Positions 36,975-46,097 are shown, numbered from the stretch's first letter. The stretch: 64,000 nt of DNA from Prosthecomicrobium sp. N25 (GCF_037203705.1 NZ_JBBCAT010000002.1:1-64000), one strand, 5' to 3'. Translations and numbers: made by a program. Notes: a model not told the origin generated them from the letters alone.

Positions 36975-37439
36975 ATGCGCCTCGCACTCGCCCTCGCCGC
37001 CGCCGCTACGGTCCTGCCGCTCTCGGTCGCCGACGCCAAGGATCCGATCAACGTGGTCATGGACCGCGCCAAAGTGATGCGCATCTCCAGCCCCGCCGAG
37101 ACCGTCATCGTCGGCAACCCGGGGATCGCGGACGCCATGATCCACGACCGGCAGACGCTGATCATCACGGGCCGCATGGTCGGCATCACGAACCTCGTCA
37201 TCCTGGACGCCAAGGGACAGCCGATCGCCGACGAGGTCATCAACGTCGAGAAGATCCAGAGCGGGCTGGTCACCGTCCAGCGCGGCCCCGCGCGGGCGAG
37301 CTACTTCTGCACGCCGCACTGTGCCGGCATGCTGGAGGTGGGCGATTCCAAGGAGTCGTTCGAGACCGCGCTCGCCCAGATCAACCAGCGCAACAACCTG
37401 GGCGCCCAGCACAGCGGCGCGGCGGGCAATTCGCAGTAG
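36975..37439 (+). CDS. Stand-alone pilus assembly N-domain protein (CpaC N-terminal type)
   Basis: A 154-residue secreted protein. A signal peptide (MRLALALAAAATVLPLSVADA) is followed by the T2SS/T3SS pilus N-domain: INVVMDRAKVMRISSPAETV, IVGNPGIADAMIHDRQTLII and GITNLVILDAKG. This is the same domain as the N-terminus of the cpaC secretin, here without BON or secretin parts. A Cys pair sits in YFCTPHCAGM. It is presumably a periplasmic accessory of the Tad secretin. The gene is divergent from flp. Confidence 0.85.
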   Translation: MRLALALAAAATVLPLSVADAKDPINVVMDRAKVMRISSPAETVIVGNPGIADAMIHDRQTLIITGRMVGITNLVILDAKGQPIADEVINVEKIQSGLVTVQRGPARASYFCTPHCAGMLEVGDSKESFETALAQINQRNNLGAQHSGAAGNSQ

Positions 37440-37474
37440 CGCCCGCTCCGGACCTGTCGAACCGCGCGACGCGC

Positions 37475-37501
37475 GCGAGGGCGGGCATTCTCCGCCCTCG
37501 C
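37475..37501 (+). terminator. Hairpin after pilus N-domain gene
   Basis: GCGAGGGCGG-GCATTCT-CCGCCCTCGC is a perfect 10-bp stem 36 bp after the stop. No strong T run follows. It likely separates this gene from the TadE-like genes. Confidence 0.55.
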
Positions 37502-37619
37502 CCACCTTCCGTTGCGATAGGCCCGAGTTTTCGCGAATGCGGGAACACTTCGGCAAGGTTCGTTCTCTATCGTCCCCTGCGTGAGGCGTCCCGGTCTTGG
37601 ACGCCCCGTGGAGGACATC

Positions 37620-38189
37620 ATGTCGATCAGGTCGTTGGCGGCGATTCGCCATCGGGCCCGGAGCGCCCTGGGCCGCCTCCTGCCGCAGCGGGTGATGCGC
37701 GACCGGCGCGGCTCCGCCGCCATCGAGTTCGCGGCGGTGTCGATCCCATTCTTCGCCCTCATCGGCGCCATCATCGAGACCGCCCTCGTGTTCCTGGCGG
37801 GCCAGATCCTCGACACGGCGGTCAACGACGCCGCGCGGCTGATCCGCACCGGCCAGGTCCAGCAGAGCAAGATGGACGCCGCCGCCTTCAAGACCGAGGT
37901 GTGCAAGCGGCTCTACATCCTGTTCGACTGCTCCGGGCTCTTCATCGACGTGCGCACGAGCAGCGACTTCACGAGCATCAGCACGAGTCCGCCGATCGAC
38001 AAGGACGGCAAATTCGTCAAGGACTTCAGCTACAACGCCGGCAAGGCGACCGAGATCGTCGTGGTCAAGGCCTATTACGAGTTCCACCTGACCCTCTCGG
38101 GCCTGGGCCTCGACCTCAGCGACCTCGCCAACGGCAACCGGCTCCTCGGCGCCGTCACGGCGTTCCGCAACGAACCCTTCCCGTGGTGA
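37620..38189 (+). CDS. tadE: TadE/TadG-like pilus protein
   Basis: A 189-residue TadE-like pseudopilin. The processing region and membrane helix read DRRGSAAIEFAAVSIPFFAL (about residues 28-47), with the conserved Gly-(Ser)-Ala-Ala-Ile-Glu-Phe. The rest is periplasmic. The ATG is preceded by GTGGAGGACATC. An in-frame upstream codon at 37581 lacks a ribosome site. It is coupled to the next TadE-like gene. Confidence 0.85.
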   Translation: MSIRSLAAIRHRARSALGRLLPQRVMRDRRGSAAIEFAAVSIPFFALIGAIIETALVFLAGQILDTAVNDAARLIRTGQVQQSKMDAAAFKTEVCKRLYILFDCSGLFIDVRTSSDFTSISTSPPIDKDGKFVKDFSYNAGKATEIVVVKAYYEFHLTLSGLGLDLSDLANGNRLLGAVTAFRNEPFPW

Positions 38190-38196
38190 CCGGCCC

Positions 38197-38793
38197 ATGA
38201 CCGCGAGACTGTCCCGCCCGCTCGCCGCGGCGGCCGATCGACTGGCCCGTCTGCGCCGGCGTCTCGTCGGCGACCGGCGCGGCGTCTCGGCCATCGAGTT
38301 CGCGCTCCTGTTGCCCGTGATGGTGATCCTGTTCTTCGGGGGCCACGAGGTCGGGCAGGCCATTACGATCTACCGAAAGGTCAGCCACACCGCCAACGTA
38401 CTGGGCGACCTGGTGGCGCAGGTGAACTCGCTGACCACCACCGACATGTCCAACGTCTACGCCGCCGCGAAGACGATCATGTCGCCCTACAAGAGCAGCA
38501 ACGCCACGATGGTGGTGGCGACGGTCAGCTGGGACGGCACGAAGTGGAAGGTCGAGAAGGCCAATCCGTCGGGCACGCTCGGCTGGGTGACGGGTTCGCC
38601 GCCGCCGGCCGGCAAGTCGCCGCCGGACAGCCTGAAAAGCACCACCCAGTGGGTCGTGGTCTCGTCCGTGCAGTACACCTACACGACCGCCTTCAAGGCG
38701 ATCATGTCGGACATCTGGGGCACCGATTCGATCACGATGGGCGACACCGCCTATCTGCGGCCGCGCATCTCCGACAAGGTCACCCTGCCCTGA
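38197..38793 (+). CDS. TadE/TadF-like pilus protein
   Basis: A 198-residue protein of the TadE/F family. The N-terminal motif DRRGVSAIEFALLLPVMVIL is the pseudopilin processing site and helix; the rest is a Ser/Thr-rich periplasmic domain ending LRPRISDKVTLP. It lies 7 bp after the first TadE-like gene. Which of the two is TadE or TadF cannot be decided from sequence. Confidence 0.82.
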   Translation: MTARLSRPLAAAADRLARLRRRLVGDRRGVSAIEFALLLPVMVILFFGGHEVGQAITIYRKVSHTANVLGDLVAQVNSLTTTDMSNVYAAAKTIMSPYKSSNATMVVATVSWDGTKWKVEKANPSGTLGWVTGSPPPAGKSPPDSLKSTTQWVVVSSVQYTYTTAFKAIMSDIWGTDSITMGDTAYLRPRISDKVTLP

Positions 38794-38805
38794 CGGGCCG
38801 TTCGG

Positions 38806-39147
38806 TCATGCCCAAGGGGTGACCGGCAGGCCGCGGCCGAGCCATCCGGGGCCGGCCGCCGAGCCCATCATGCCTTCTGCGACATTGTGGACCGTGCCGA
38901 AGCCGCGCGCCCGGAGGGCCGCGGCGACCTGGGCGGACCGCCCGCCGGCCGCGCAGATCACCGCCACGGGCCGGCCGGCGTCGCCGCCGAGGGCCTCCAT
39001 GAGCTTGTCCAGGAAGGCCGGGTCCTGCATGGAGATCGGCACGGCCCCCTCGCCGACCCCGGTGCGGTGCCATTCGTCCGGATTGCGCACGTCGACCAGG
39101 ACCACCTCGCCGGCTTGCGCCAGCCTGCGCGCTTCCACCGGATCCAT
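38806..39147 (-). CDS. Rhodanese-like protein
   Basis: A 113-residue single-domain rhodanese. The active-site loop is VICAAGGRSAQ with the catalytic Cys at about residue 65, and VLVDVRNPDEWHRTG is the N-terminal rhodanese block. It transfers sulfane sulfur or handles persulfides. It converges with the TadE-like gene. The SqrR-like repressor at 27209 would fit a sulfur role, but there is no direct link. Confidence 0.88.
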   Translation of the reverse strand: MDPVEARRLAQAGEVVLVDVRNPDEWHRTGVGEGAVPISMQDPAFLDKLMEALGGDAGRPVAVICAAGGRSAQVAAALRARGFGTVHNVAEGMMGSAAGPGWLGRGLPVTPWA

Positions 39148-39203
39148 GCCGCTCTCCCTCGTCGCATCGCGTCCCGCGATGATGACCGACTTCGCGGCGC
39201 TGG

Positions 39204-40151
39204 TCAGCCCGGCGGGCGCGCCGTCGCGGCAGGGGCGGCGGAAGGACGCGGCTTCGGCGTGACGAGGACGAGGAGCGGCTCGTAGAGACCGTGCGAGACG
39301 GCGCCGAAACCGCCGCCGAGCTCGGGCTCGATCGCCTCGTAGGCGGCCGGGTCGTCGGACTTCAGGTGCACCAGCGTGTCGCGAATCCGGGCCTTCAGGC
39401 CGTCCGACAGGCTGGCGCGGACCGCGTGCGGGCCGTGCGGGATGGCGGAGGAACGCCAGAGGATCCTGATGTCGGCCATGTCGAGCGCCTTCCGGTCGAC
39501 CAGCGCGCGCAGGGTGCCGCGGTCGTAGCCGGCGGCCGAATCACCCTCGAGGTCCGACCACGCGACGGCGGCGTCGACCTTGCCGGCCAGGAGCTGCCGA
39601 ACGGCCGCGTCCGGGCCGCGCACCGTCTCGATCCGGCCGAAGAAGGTCTCGGGCTCGATGCCGGCCCGCGCCCATTCGGCGAAGGGCCAGAGCCGGCCGG
39701 CGACGGAGCGTTCGTCGGAGACCGCGACGGTGCGGCCCTTCAGGTCCTCGAGCCGGGCGGCCGGGCTCGCGGCCTTGACGACCAGGATGGACCGGTAGGA
39801 CCCGGTGCCGTCGATGGAGCGCGGGGCGGCGATCGGCTCGACGCAGCCGCAGAGCCGCCAGGCCATGGCGTAGCCGGTGGCGGACAGCACCGCGTAGTCC
39901 ACCCGCCCGGTCGCGAAGGCGTCCACGAGGGTCTGGCCGTCCTTCATGGGCAGGACCGTCACGGAGGTGCCGATCTCCTCGGCGAGGCGCCGGCGGAACG
40001 GCTCGATCCGCTGCTGCACGGCCTGGAGCCGGTCCCCGCCGACCACCCCGATCTTGATGCCGGGCACGACCACGACGGAGGTCTGCGCCCCGGCGGGCGC
40101 TACGAGGGCCAGGGCCGCCAGGACCGCGGCGAGGGCGAATCGGATCGGCAT
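39204..40151 (-). CDS. PhnD-like phosphate/phosphonate ABC binding protein
   Basis: A 315-residue periplasmic binding protein. A signal peptide (MPIRFALAAVLAALALVAPAGA) precedes the PhnD-type fold with KDGQTLVDAFATGRVDYAVL and GSYRSILVVKAASPAARLED. The C-terminus is Pro/Ala-rich. No ABC permease or ATPase is adjacent, so it is an orphan or works with a transporter elsewhere. Its ligand is not known. Confidence 0.8.
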   Translation of the reverse strand: MPIRFALAAVLAALALVAPAGAQTSVVVVPGIKIGVVGGDRLQAVQQRIEPFRRRLAEEIGTSVTVLPMKDGQTLVDAFATGRVDYAVLSATGYAMAWRLCGCVEPIAAPRSIDGTGSYRSILVVKAASPAARLEDLKGRTVAVSDERSVAGRLWPFAEWARAGIEPETFFGRIETVRGPDAAVRQLLAGKVDAAVAWSDLEGDSAAGYDRGTLRALVDRKALDMADIRILWRSSAIPHGPHAVRASLSDGLKARIRDTLVHLKSDDPAAYEAIEPELGGGFGAVSHGLYEPLLVLVTPKPRPSAAPAATARPPG

Positions 40152-40231
40152 GGAGCCTCGGGCGCGCAACGGGTCGGCGCGCCACCTGAAAGCCGGGGCG
40201 GGCACCCTGTCAAGAGCCGGTCCCGGACGGG

Positions 40232-40780
40232 CTACTCGGCGAGGAGCAGGCGGTCGCCCTTCAGCTCCACCTTGCTGAGGCGCTTGATGAAGCTCATGCC
40301 CAGGAGGTTGGTGTTGAGCGCCTTGGCGGGGACGATCAGCGCCTCCACGTCGCGCACCTTCACCTCGCCGATGCGGACCTCCTTCAGGAGGGCGCGGGCG
40401 GCCCTGGTGGTGCCGTTGGCGGTGGCGATCGGCACGTCGAAGTCGTTCGGCAGCGGCCTGAGGCCGAGGCGGGCGGCATCCTCGAAGCGCAGCGCCACCG
40501 AGGTGGCGCCGGTGTCGACCATGACGGCGACCGGCGTTCCGTTGATGCGGGCGTCGACCTCGAAGTGGCCGCGCTTGTCGGCCCTGAGCGAGACCGCGCG
40601 GCCCGTGGCGCGCAGGCCCGCGGCGCCTTCCTCGGCGCGGTAGCCGACGGCGGTCGGGATGGTGCCGTCCGGCCGGTCGGCGATCCAGGACAGGAGGTCG
40701 ACGCCATAGGGGCTGACGATCGGGACCAGCAGGACCCCGAAGCAGAGGAAGAGGATCGACCGGAGCAGCTTCTGGACCAT
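40232..40780 (-). CDS. Retropepsin-like aspartic protease (clan AA, TIGR02281 type)
   Basis: A 182-residue protein anchored by an N-terminal membrane segment (residues 5-28). The active-site motif VMVDTGATSVALR has the catalytic Asp at residue 89, and FDVPIATANGTTRAARALL with NLLGMSFIKRL completes the single-lobed fold. It is expected in the periplasm or at the inner membrane. Its substrate is unknown. The ATG at 40780 follows GGGGTCC. Confidence 0.87.
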   Translation of the reverse strand: MVQKLLRSILFLCFGVLLVPIVSPYGVDLLSWIADRPDGTIPTAVGYRAEEGAAGLRATGRAVSLRADKRGHFEVDARINGTPVAVMVDTGATSVALRFEDAARLGLRPLPNDFDVPIATANGTTRAARALLKEVRIGEVKVRDVEALIVPAKALNTNLLGMSFIKRLSKVELKGDRLLLAE

Positions 40781-40868
40781 GGACCCCGCCTCGCATGCGC
40801 CGGGCCAGGATAGGGTGCAGCCGCCTAACAAGGCTTGAATTCCGGAAGGTGAAGTCGAACGGTCGGGC

Positions 40869-41780
40869 TCAGGCCCAGGCGAGCGAGACCCCGGCCGCCA
40901 GGGCTCGGATCTCGGCGAGGTCGCGGAAGCTCGTCTGCGCGCCGGTCTCCCGGCAGGCGAGCGCGCCGGCGGCGAGGCCCTCGCGCAGGGCCGTTTCCAT
41001 GGTCGCGCCCCGGTCGAGGGCGGCGGCGAGCGCGCCGCAGAAGGCGTCGCCGGCGCCCGTGGTGTCGACGGCGGCGACCGGGGGCGGCGGGGCGGAGACG
41101 AACCGGCCCGCGACGCAGCCGACAATTCCCTGCGAACCGACCGTCACCACGACGTCGCGGCCGAAGCGGGCGGCGGCCGCGCGGGCGAATCCGGCGGGGT
41201 CGGCGGGGAGGTCGAGGATCTCGCCGTAGCGGCGGGCCTCGTGCTCGTTGACGACGATCACGTCGGCGGCCGCGAAGGTCGCCTCGGCGACCGGCTCGGC
41301 CGGGGCGGCGTTGTAGACGACGCGCGCGCCGGCCTCCCGGGCCATGCGGATCGCGACCTCGACCTCGGCGGTCCCGAGGGAGTTCTGGGTGACGAAGGTG
41401 ACGCCCGGGCGGAAAAGCCCCTCGAGCCACGTCGCGCGGGCGCTGTCGTTGGCGGCGTTGGCGCCGATCATCAGGTTCTCGCCGCCCGGTCCGATGGCGA
41501 TCATGTAGACGCCGGTCGGCGAGGCGGAGACCCCGACGCGGCTGACGTCGACCCCGGCCGCCTTCAGGTTGGCGAGCGCCACGTCGGCGAGACCGTCGCG
41601 GCCGACCGCGCCGACGAGCACGACACTGGCGCCGGCCCGCGCCGCCGCGAGCGCCTGGTTGGCGCCCTTGCCGCCGGGAAAGAGCTGGTAGTCGCGGCCC
41701 TTCACGGTCTCGCCGGGCACGGGGAAGCGCGACACCACCGTGACCATGTCGACGTTGATGGTGCCGAAGGCGACGATCAC
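40869..41780 (-). CDS. rbsK: Ribokinase
   Basis: A 303-residue PfkB-family sugar kinase. The N-terminal substrate motif is LFPGGKGANQALAAARAG and the C-terminal catalytic block VDTTGAGDAFCGALAAAL. It phosphorylates ribose to ribose-5-phosphate. It follows upp by 37 bp in one operon, beside two URC-type genes, so its natural role may be recovery of ribose released during uracil catabolism. The ribose role is inference. Confidence 0.9.
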   Translation of the reverse strand: MIVAFGTINVDMVTVVSRFPVPGETVKGRDYQLFPGGKGANQALAAARAGASVVLVGAVGRDGLADVALANLKAAGVDVSRVGVSASPTGVYMIAIGPGGENLMIGANAANDSARATWLEGLFRPGVTFVTQNSLGTAEVEVAIRMAREAGARVVYNAAPAEPVAEATFAAADVIVVNEHEARRYGEILDLPADPAGFARAAAARFGRDVVVTVGSQGIVGCVAGRFVSAPPPPVAAVDTTGAGDAFCGALAAALDRGATMETALREGLAAGALACRETGAQTSFRDLAEIRALAAGVSLAWA

Positions 41781-41817
41781 GGCCTGGCCTCCAGGGGACG
41801 TCGGGCGGGCGCGGCGG

Positions 41818-42453
41818 TCACTTCGTCCCGTACATGCGGTCGCCGGCGTCGCCGAGGCCGGGGACGATGTAGCCCTTCTCGTTCAGGTGCGAATCGACCG
41901 CCGCGCAGTAGATCGGCACGTCCGGGTGGGCGCCACGCATGTGCTCGAGGCCCTCCGGGGCGGCGAGCAGGCAGACGAAGCGGATCGTCCGGGCGCCGCG
42001 CTCCTTCAGGCGGTCGACGGCGGCGACGGCGGAGTTGGCGGTCGCCAGCATGGGGTCGAGCACGATGACCAGGCGGTCGCCGATGTCTTCCGGGGCCTTG
42101 AAGTAGTACTCGACGGCGACCAGCGTCTTCGGATCGCGGTAGAGGCCGACATGGGCGACGCGGGCGGAGGGGACGAGCTCCAGCATGCCCTCGAGGAGGC
42201 CCATGCCGGCGCGCAGGATGGGCACGAAGACCAGCTTCTTGCCGGCGATCTTCGGGGCCATCATGGTGGTCAGCGGCGTCTCGATCTCGACCTGGGTCAT
42301 CTCGAGGTCTCGCGTCGCCTCGTAGCAGAGCAGGAGCGAGATCTCGCGCAGGAGCTGGCGGAAGCTCTTGGTGGAAGTCTCCTTGTCCCGCATCAGGGTC
42401 AGCTTGTGGCTGACCAGCGGGTGGTCGATGACGGTCACGCCGTCGCGGTTCAT
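41818..42453 (-). CDS. upp: Uracil phosphoribosyltransferase
   Basis: A 211-residue enzyme making UMP from uracil and PRPP. The PRPP-binding loop reads [19 protein letters not shown] and the C-terminal uracil site [14 protein letters not shown] is conserved. It can serve salvage, or, as Urc6 does in yeast, the first step of the URC uracil degradation route whose other genes are on the opposite strand nearby. Confidence 0.95.
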   Translation of the reverse strand: MNRDGVTVIDHPLVSHKLTLMRDKETSTKSFRQLLREISLLLCYEATRDLEMTQVEIETPLTTMMAPKIAGKKLVFVPILRAGMGLLEGMLELVPSARVAHVGLYRDPKTLVAVEYYFKAPEDIGDRLVIVLDPMLATANSAVAAVDRLKERGARTIRFVCLLAAPEGLEHMRGAHPDVPIYCAAVDSHLNEKGYIVPGLGDAGDRMYGTK

Positions 42454-42541
42454 GCGCGCTCTCCCGAACTGTCCTCACGCGCGAGCCTAGCCCACGGAAA
42501 ACGCTGAGGCAAAGCGGGCGGCCCCGGAATCCACGCCTCGA

Positions 42542-43168
42542 TCACCCGGCGCGCGCCAGGGCGAGCTTCACGCCGAAGCCGACGAAGACGGCGCCGGTCA
42601 GCCGGTCGAGCGTGCTGAGGACGGCGGGGCGGGCGAGCAGGCGGCCGACCGGCACGGTGGCGCCGATCAGGACCGCGAAGACGAGGAGGCTCAGGAGCAC
42701 GTGGACGGCGGCGAGCAGGAAGGACCAGGCCGCCACGCTCGCGCCGGCGGGCACGAACTGGGGCAGGAAGGTGACATAGAAGACGCCGACCTTGGGATTG
42801 AGGAGGTTGGTGAGGAAACCCCGCCGCAGGGCGTCGCGGCCGTCCCGGGCCGGGTCCGGCCCGGTCGCCTCGAAGCGGCCCCGGGGCGAGACGATGAGGC
42901 CGAGGCCGACCCAGAGGAGATAGGCGGCCCCCATCCATTTCAGGAGCGTGAATCCGACCTCGGAGGCGGCGATCAGGGCGCCGAGGCCGACCGAGACGAG
43001 GGCGCCCCAGGCGAGGCAGCCGAGCGCGATGCCGAGGGCGGCGAGCGCGGCCGGCCGGGCGCCGCCGACGGCCGCCGTGCGCAGCACCATGGCGGTGTCG
43101 AGGCCGGGCGTGAGGGCGAGGAGCCCGGCCGCGAGCGTATAGGCGAGGAGGGACGGCGCATCCGTCAC
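42542..43168 (-). CDS. LysE family translocator
   Basis: A 208-residue inner-membrane exporter with six hydrophobic segments. The LysE motif reads GLLALTPGLDTAMVLRTAAV near the N-terminus, and GFLTNLLNPKVGVFYVTFLP is the second conserved block. Substrates of the family are amino acids and related small molecules; this one is unknown. It lies 88 bp upstream of upp on the same strand. Confidence 0.9.
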   Translation of the reverse strand: MTDAPSLLAYTLAAGLLALTPGLDTAMVLRTAAVGGARPAALAALGIALGCLAWGALVSVGLGALIAASEVGFTLLKWMGAAYLLWVGLGLIVSPRGRFEATGPDPARDGRDALRRGFLTNLLNPKVGVFYVTFLPQFVPAGASVAAWSFLLAAVHVLLSLLVFAVLIGATVPVGRLLARPAVLSTLDRLTGAVFVGFGVKLALARAG

Positions 43169-43321
43169 GGCAGGGTCTCCGTCGTGTGCGAACAGGAAGG
43201 CTCCGGCCAGCCGACCGGCACCGCCCGGCCCACCCGCGCCAAGCCCCTTCCCTCGCTTGCGAAAATCGGGCAGACTGGTCGTTTATTTCTGGGGAAAGAC
43301 CCTCCAAGGGGCACTCGCGTC

Positions 43322-44581
43322 ATGACCACGCCGAACAAGACGAGTCACATCCGCCTCACCTCCCATCCAGGCACAGGCGCGCCGCAGCGCTTCCCGATCC
43401 GATGGGGCGCCGCGGATCCTCGAGAGCGCGGACCGGTGATCGGCACGGTCAGCCGGCCCGGGGACCGGAACGTGATCGGCACGCATGGCGGGGCCTACTC
43501 GCTCTACCGGGCCCTGGCGGTCGCCTCGGGGGCGCTCAACCCGATCCAGCGGCCCGACCTCACCAATACGACGCCGCCCGTCGAGATCGGACCCTACCCG
43601 CAATGGTCCGTGCCGGGCAAGATCGTTTCACTCGATCCGTTCGGCCACCGCGTGGCGCAGATCTTCGCCCCGGAGATCGCCGAGGGGATCGACATCCGGC
43701 CGACCATCGCGATCACCAAGGCGCGCCTCACGCTGCCCGAGCTGACCGCCGACACGGCGCGCGGGCGGCTCAAGGTCGACGGCGAGATCGTCCGGCCGCA
43801 GGGCGACATCGCGGTCACCAAGGCGGCGATCGACCCGGTCTGGCACCTGCCCGGCATCGCGGAGCGGTTCGGCACCAGCGAGGAGAACCTGCGCCGGATC
43901 CTGTTCGAGCAGACCGGCGGCATCTATCCGGAGCTCGTCACCCGGCCGGACCTGGAGCTCTTCCTGCCGCCGATCGGCGGAATCACGCTCTACATCTTCG
44001 GCGACCCGGGGGCGCTGTCGGACCGGCGCCGGACGCTCGCCTGCCGGGTTCACGACGAATGCAACGGCTCGGACGTGTTCGGCTCCGACATCTGCACCTG
44101 CCGGCCGTACCTCGTCCACGGGATCGAGGAATGCGTGAAGGAGGCGCAGGCGGGCGGCGCCGGCCTCATCGTCTACAACCGCAAGGAAGGCCGGGCGCTC
44201 GGCGAGGTGACCAAGTTCCTGGTCTACAACGCGCGCAAGCGGCAGGAGGGCGGCGACCAGGCGGCCACCTATTTCGAGCGGACCGAATGCGTCGCCGGCG
44301 TGCAGGACGCGCGCTTCCAGCAGCTCATGCCCGACGTGCTGCACTGGCTGGGCATCACCCGCATCGATCGCTTCGTCTCCATGTCGAACATGAAGTACGA
44401 CGCCATCGTGGGGTCCGGCATCGAGATTGTCGAGCGGGTCCCGATCCCCGACGACCTCATCCCCGACGACGCCAAGGTGGAGATGGAGGCCAAGAAGGCG
44501 GCCGGCTACTTCTCGCCGACCGGCGCCCCCTCGGCCGACGACCTGAGCGCCACCGTGGGACGCCCTCTCGACCGCTATTGA
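43322..44581 (+). CDS. urc1: GTP cyclohydrolase II-like protein, Urc1 type
   Basis: A 419-residue protein, twice the length of RibA. The C-terminal half carries the GTP cyclohydrolase II zinc block HDECNGSDVFGSDICTC (three Cys ligands) but reads NRKEGRALGEVTKF where RibA has QEGRGIG. The N-terminal about 170 residues (PIRWGAADPRERGPVIGTVS) are typical of the Urc1 subgroup. In Lachancea, Urc1 acts on the pyrimidine ring in uracil degradation to urea and 3-hydroxypropionate. Urc4 follows 185 bp downstream. True riboflavin RibA is the less likely alternative. Confidence 0.85.
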   Translation: MTTPNKTSHIRLTSHPGTGAPQRFPIRWGAADPRERGPVIGTVSRPGDRNVIGTHGGAYSLYRALAVASGALNPIQRPDLTNTTPPVEIGPYPQWSVPGKIVSLDPFGHRVAQIFAPEIAEGIDIRPTIAITKARLTLPELTADTARGRLKVDGEIVRPQGDIAVTKAAIDPVWHLPGIAERFGTSEENLRRILFEQTGGIYPELVTRPDLELFLPPIGGITLYIFGDPGALSDRRRTLACRVHDECNGSDVFGSDICTCRPYLVHGIEECVKEAQAGGAGLIVYNRKEGRALGEVTKFLVYNARKRQEGGDQAATYFERTECVAGVQDARFQQLMPDVLHWLGITRIDRFVSMSNMKYDAIVGSGIEIVERVPIPDDLIPDDAKVEMEAKKAAGYFSPTGAPSADDLSATVGRPLDRY

Positions 44582-44766
44582 GGGCTCCCACCGGACCGGC
44601 GTTAACCCGCCGTTGACCGTGCCGCCCCAGAGTCCTGTGGAGACCCGGACCGGCCGGACCGGCCCCGGCGCTCCGCCCCCGCCCCCCGCTTCCGGCGGCC
44701 ACGGCCGCGGCCCATCCGCCGCGGCGCGGCGCCCCGTTCCCGAGTTCCGCGCCCAGGAGGGCCCCC

Positions 44767-46032
44767 ATGTCCACCCCCGCCTCCCCGTCCGGCTCGGCCG
44801 CCGCGCTCGCGTCCGCCGGCCGCAGGCTCCTGTCGGCCCGGGCCGTGCGGGAACGCGCCGGCATGCTCCTGCAGCTCGGCCTGTCCAACGCGCTCGACCA
44901 CTTCTCGGTCGACCTGAACCGGCTCGATCCGGCCGCCGACTACGTGCTGCGCGTCATCCGCTCCAACTACCCGAACCTTGCGGTCCCGCCGCATTCGCGC
45001 TGGCGGCACTTCGAACTCGGCGAGGTGGACCGCTGGGGAGAGCTCGCCGGGGGGCGGGAGTGGGCGGACAGCGCCGATCTCGGCCGTGCGGCGGTCGACC
45101 TCGCCTTCGTGTCGGTGCTGCTCGACGCGGGGGCGGGCCCGCGCTGGGCCTACGCGGAGGCGGCCACGGGCGAGACCTTCGCGCGCTCGGAGGGGCTCGC
45201 CATCGCGAGCCTGGTGATGTTCGCGAGCGGGGCCTTCTCGTCGAGCCCCTACGATCCGATGCGGGCGGACGCGCGGGCGCTCGCCGGGCTGACCATGGAG
45301 GAGCTCTCGGACGGGTTCCAGGTCTCCAACGGGAACCCGCTGGTCGGGCTGGAGGGCCGGCTCGGCCTGATCAACCGGCTCGGCCAGGCGCTGGCGGCAC
45401 GGCCGGACGTGTTCACGGCGCCGGACGGGCTGAGGCCCGGGGGTCTCGTCGACCATCTGGTGCGCCGGTCGACGAACGGCCGGATCCCGGCCGCCGAGGT
45501 GCTCGAGGTGCTGCTCGACGCGCTCGGGCCGATCTGGCCGGGCCGCTACGCGCTCGGCGACGTGCCGCTCGGCGACACCTGGCGGCATTCCAAGGTGCTG
45601 GTCGGGGATGCCAGCGACGGCTTCATGCCGCTGCACAAGCTGTCGCAGTGGCTGACCTACTCGCTGATCGAGCCCCTGGTCTGGGCGGGGCTGGAGGTGG
45701 TCGAGCTCGACGGACTGACGGGCCTGGCGGAGTACAGGAACGGCGGATTCCTGATCGACATCGGGCTCCTCAAGCCGCGGGACCCGCAGGCGCTGAGCCG
45801 GTCGCACAGGCCCGAGGAGGAACTCGTGGTGGAGTGGCGCGCCCTGACGGTCGCGCTTCTCGACCGGATCGCGGAGAGCGTGCGCAAGCGGCTGTCGCGC
45901 ACGCCGCAGAGCTTCCCGCTCGCCTGCGTGCTCGAGGGCGGGACCTGGTCGGCCGGGCGGCGGATCGCCCGGGAGAAGCGGCAGGACGGCAGCCCGCCGG
46001 TCGTGATCGACAGCGACGGCACGGTGTTCTGA
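44767..46032 (+). CDS. urc4: URC4/Urg3 family protein (DUF1688)
   Basis: A 421-residue protein matching DUF1688: SNYPNLAVPPHSRWRHFEL, FSSSPYDPMRADARALAGLT and LGDTWRHSKVLVGDASDGFM are family blocks, and the end is VLEGGTWSAGRRIAREKR. Urc4 is required for uracil catabolism by the URC route in yeast; its exact reaction is not settled. An AGGAGGGCCCCC ribosome site precedes the ATG. Pairing with the Urc1-like gene makes the pathway assignment strong. Confidence 0.9.
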   Translation: MSTPASPSGSAAALASAGRRLLSARAVRERAGMLLQLGLSNALDHFSVDLNRLDPAADYVLRVIRSNYPNLAVPPHSRWRHFELGEVDRWGELAGGREWADSADLGRAAVDLAFVSVLLDAGAGPRWAYAEAATGETFARSEGLAIASLVMFASGAFSSSPYDPMRADARALAGLTMEELSDGFQVSNGNPLVGLEGRLGLINRLGQALAARPDVFTAPDGLRPGGLVDHLVRRSTNGRIPAAEVLEVLLDALGPIWPGRYALGDVPLGDTWRHSKVLVGDASDGFMPLHKLSQWLTYSLIEPLVWAGLEVVELDGLTGLAEYRNGGFLIDIGLLKPRDPQALSRSHRPEEELVVEWRALTVALLDRIAESVRKRLSRTPQSFPLACVLEGGTWSAGRRIAREKRQDGSPPVVIDSDGTVF

Positions 46033-46097
46033 CCGGCGGGCCCAAGCTGACGAGCGCGTCAAGCAAAGGCGCGCGGCTTGGTGTATGAGGCGCAGCC

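Noticed and set aside
44602..44616. TTAA-N7-TTGA upstream of urc4, resembling the CtrA motif
   Set aside because: The position next to a metabolic gene fits no known CtrA role, and it shows that single imperfect sites can arise by chance.
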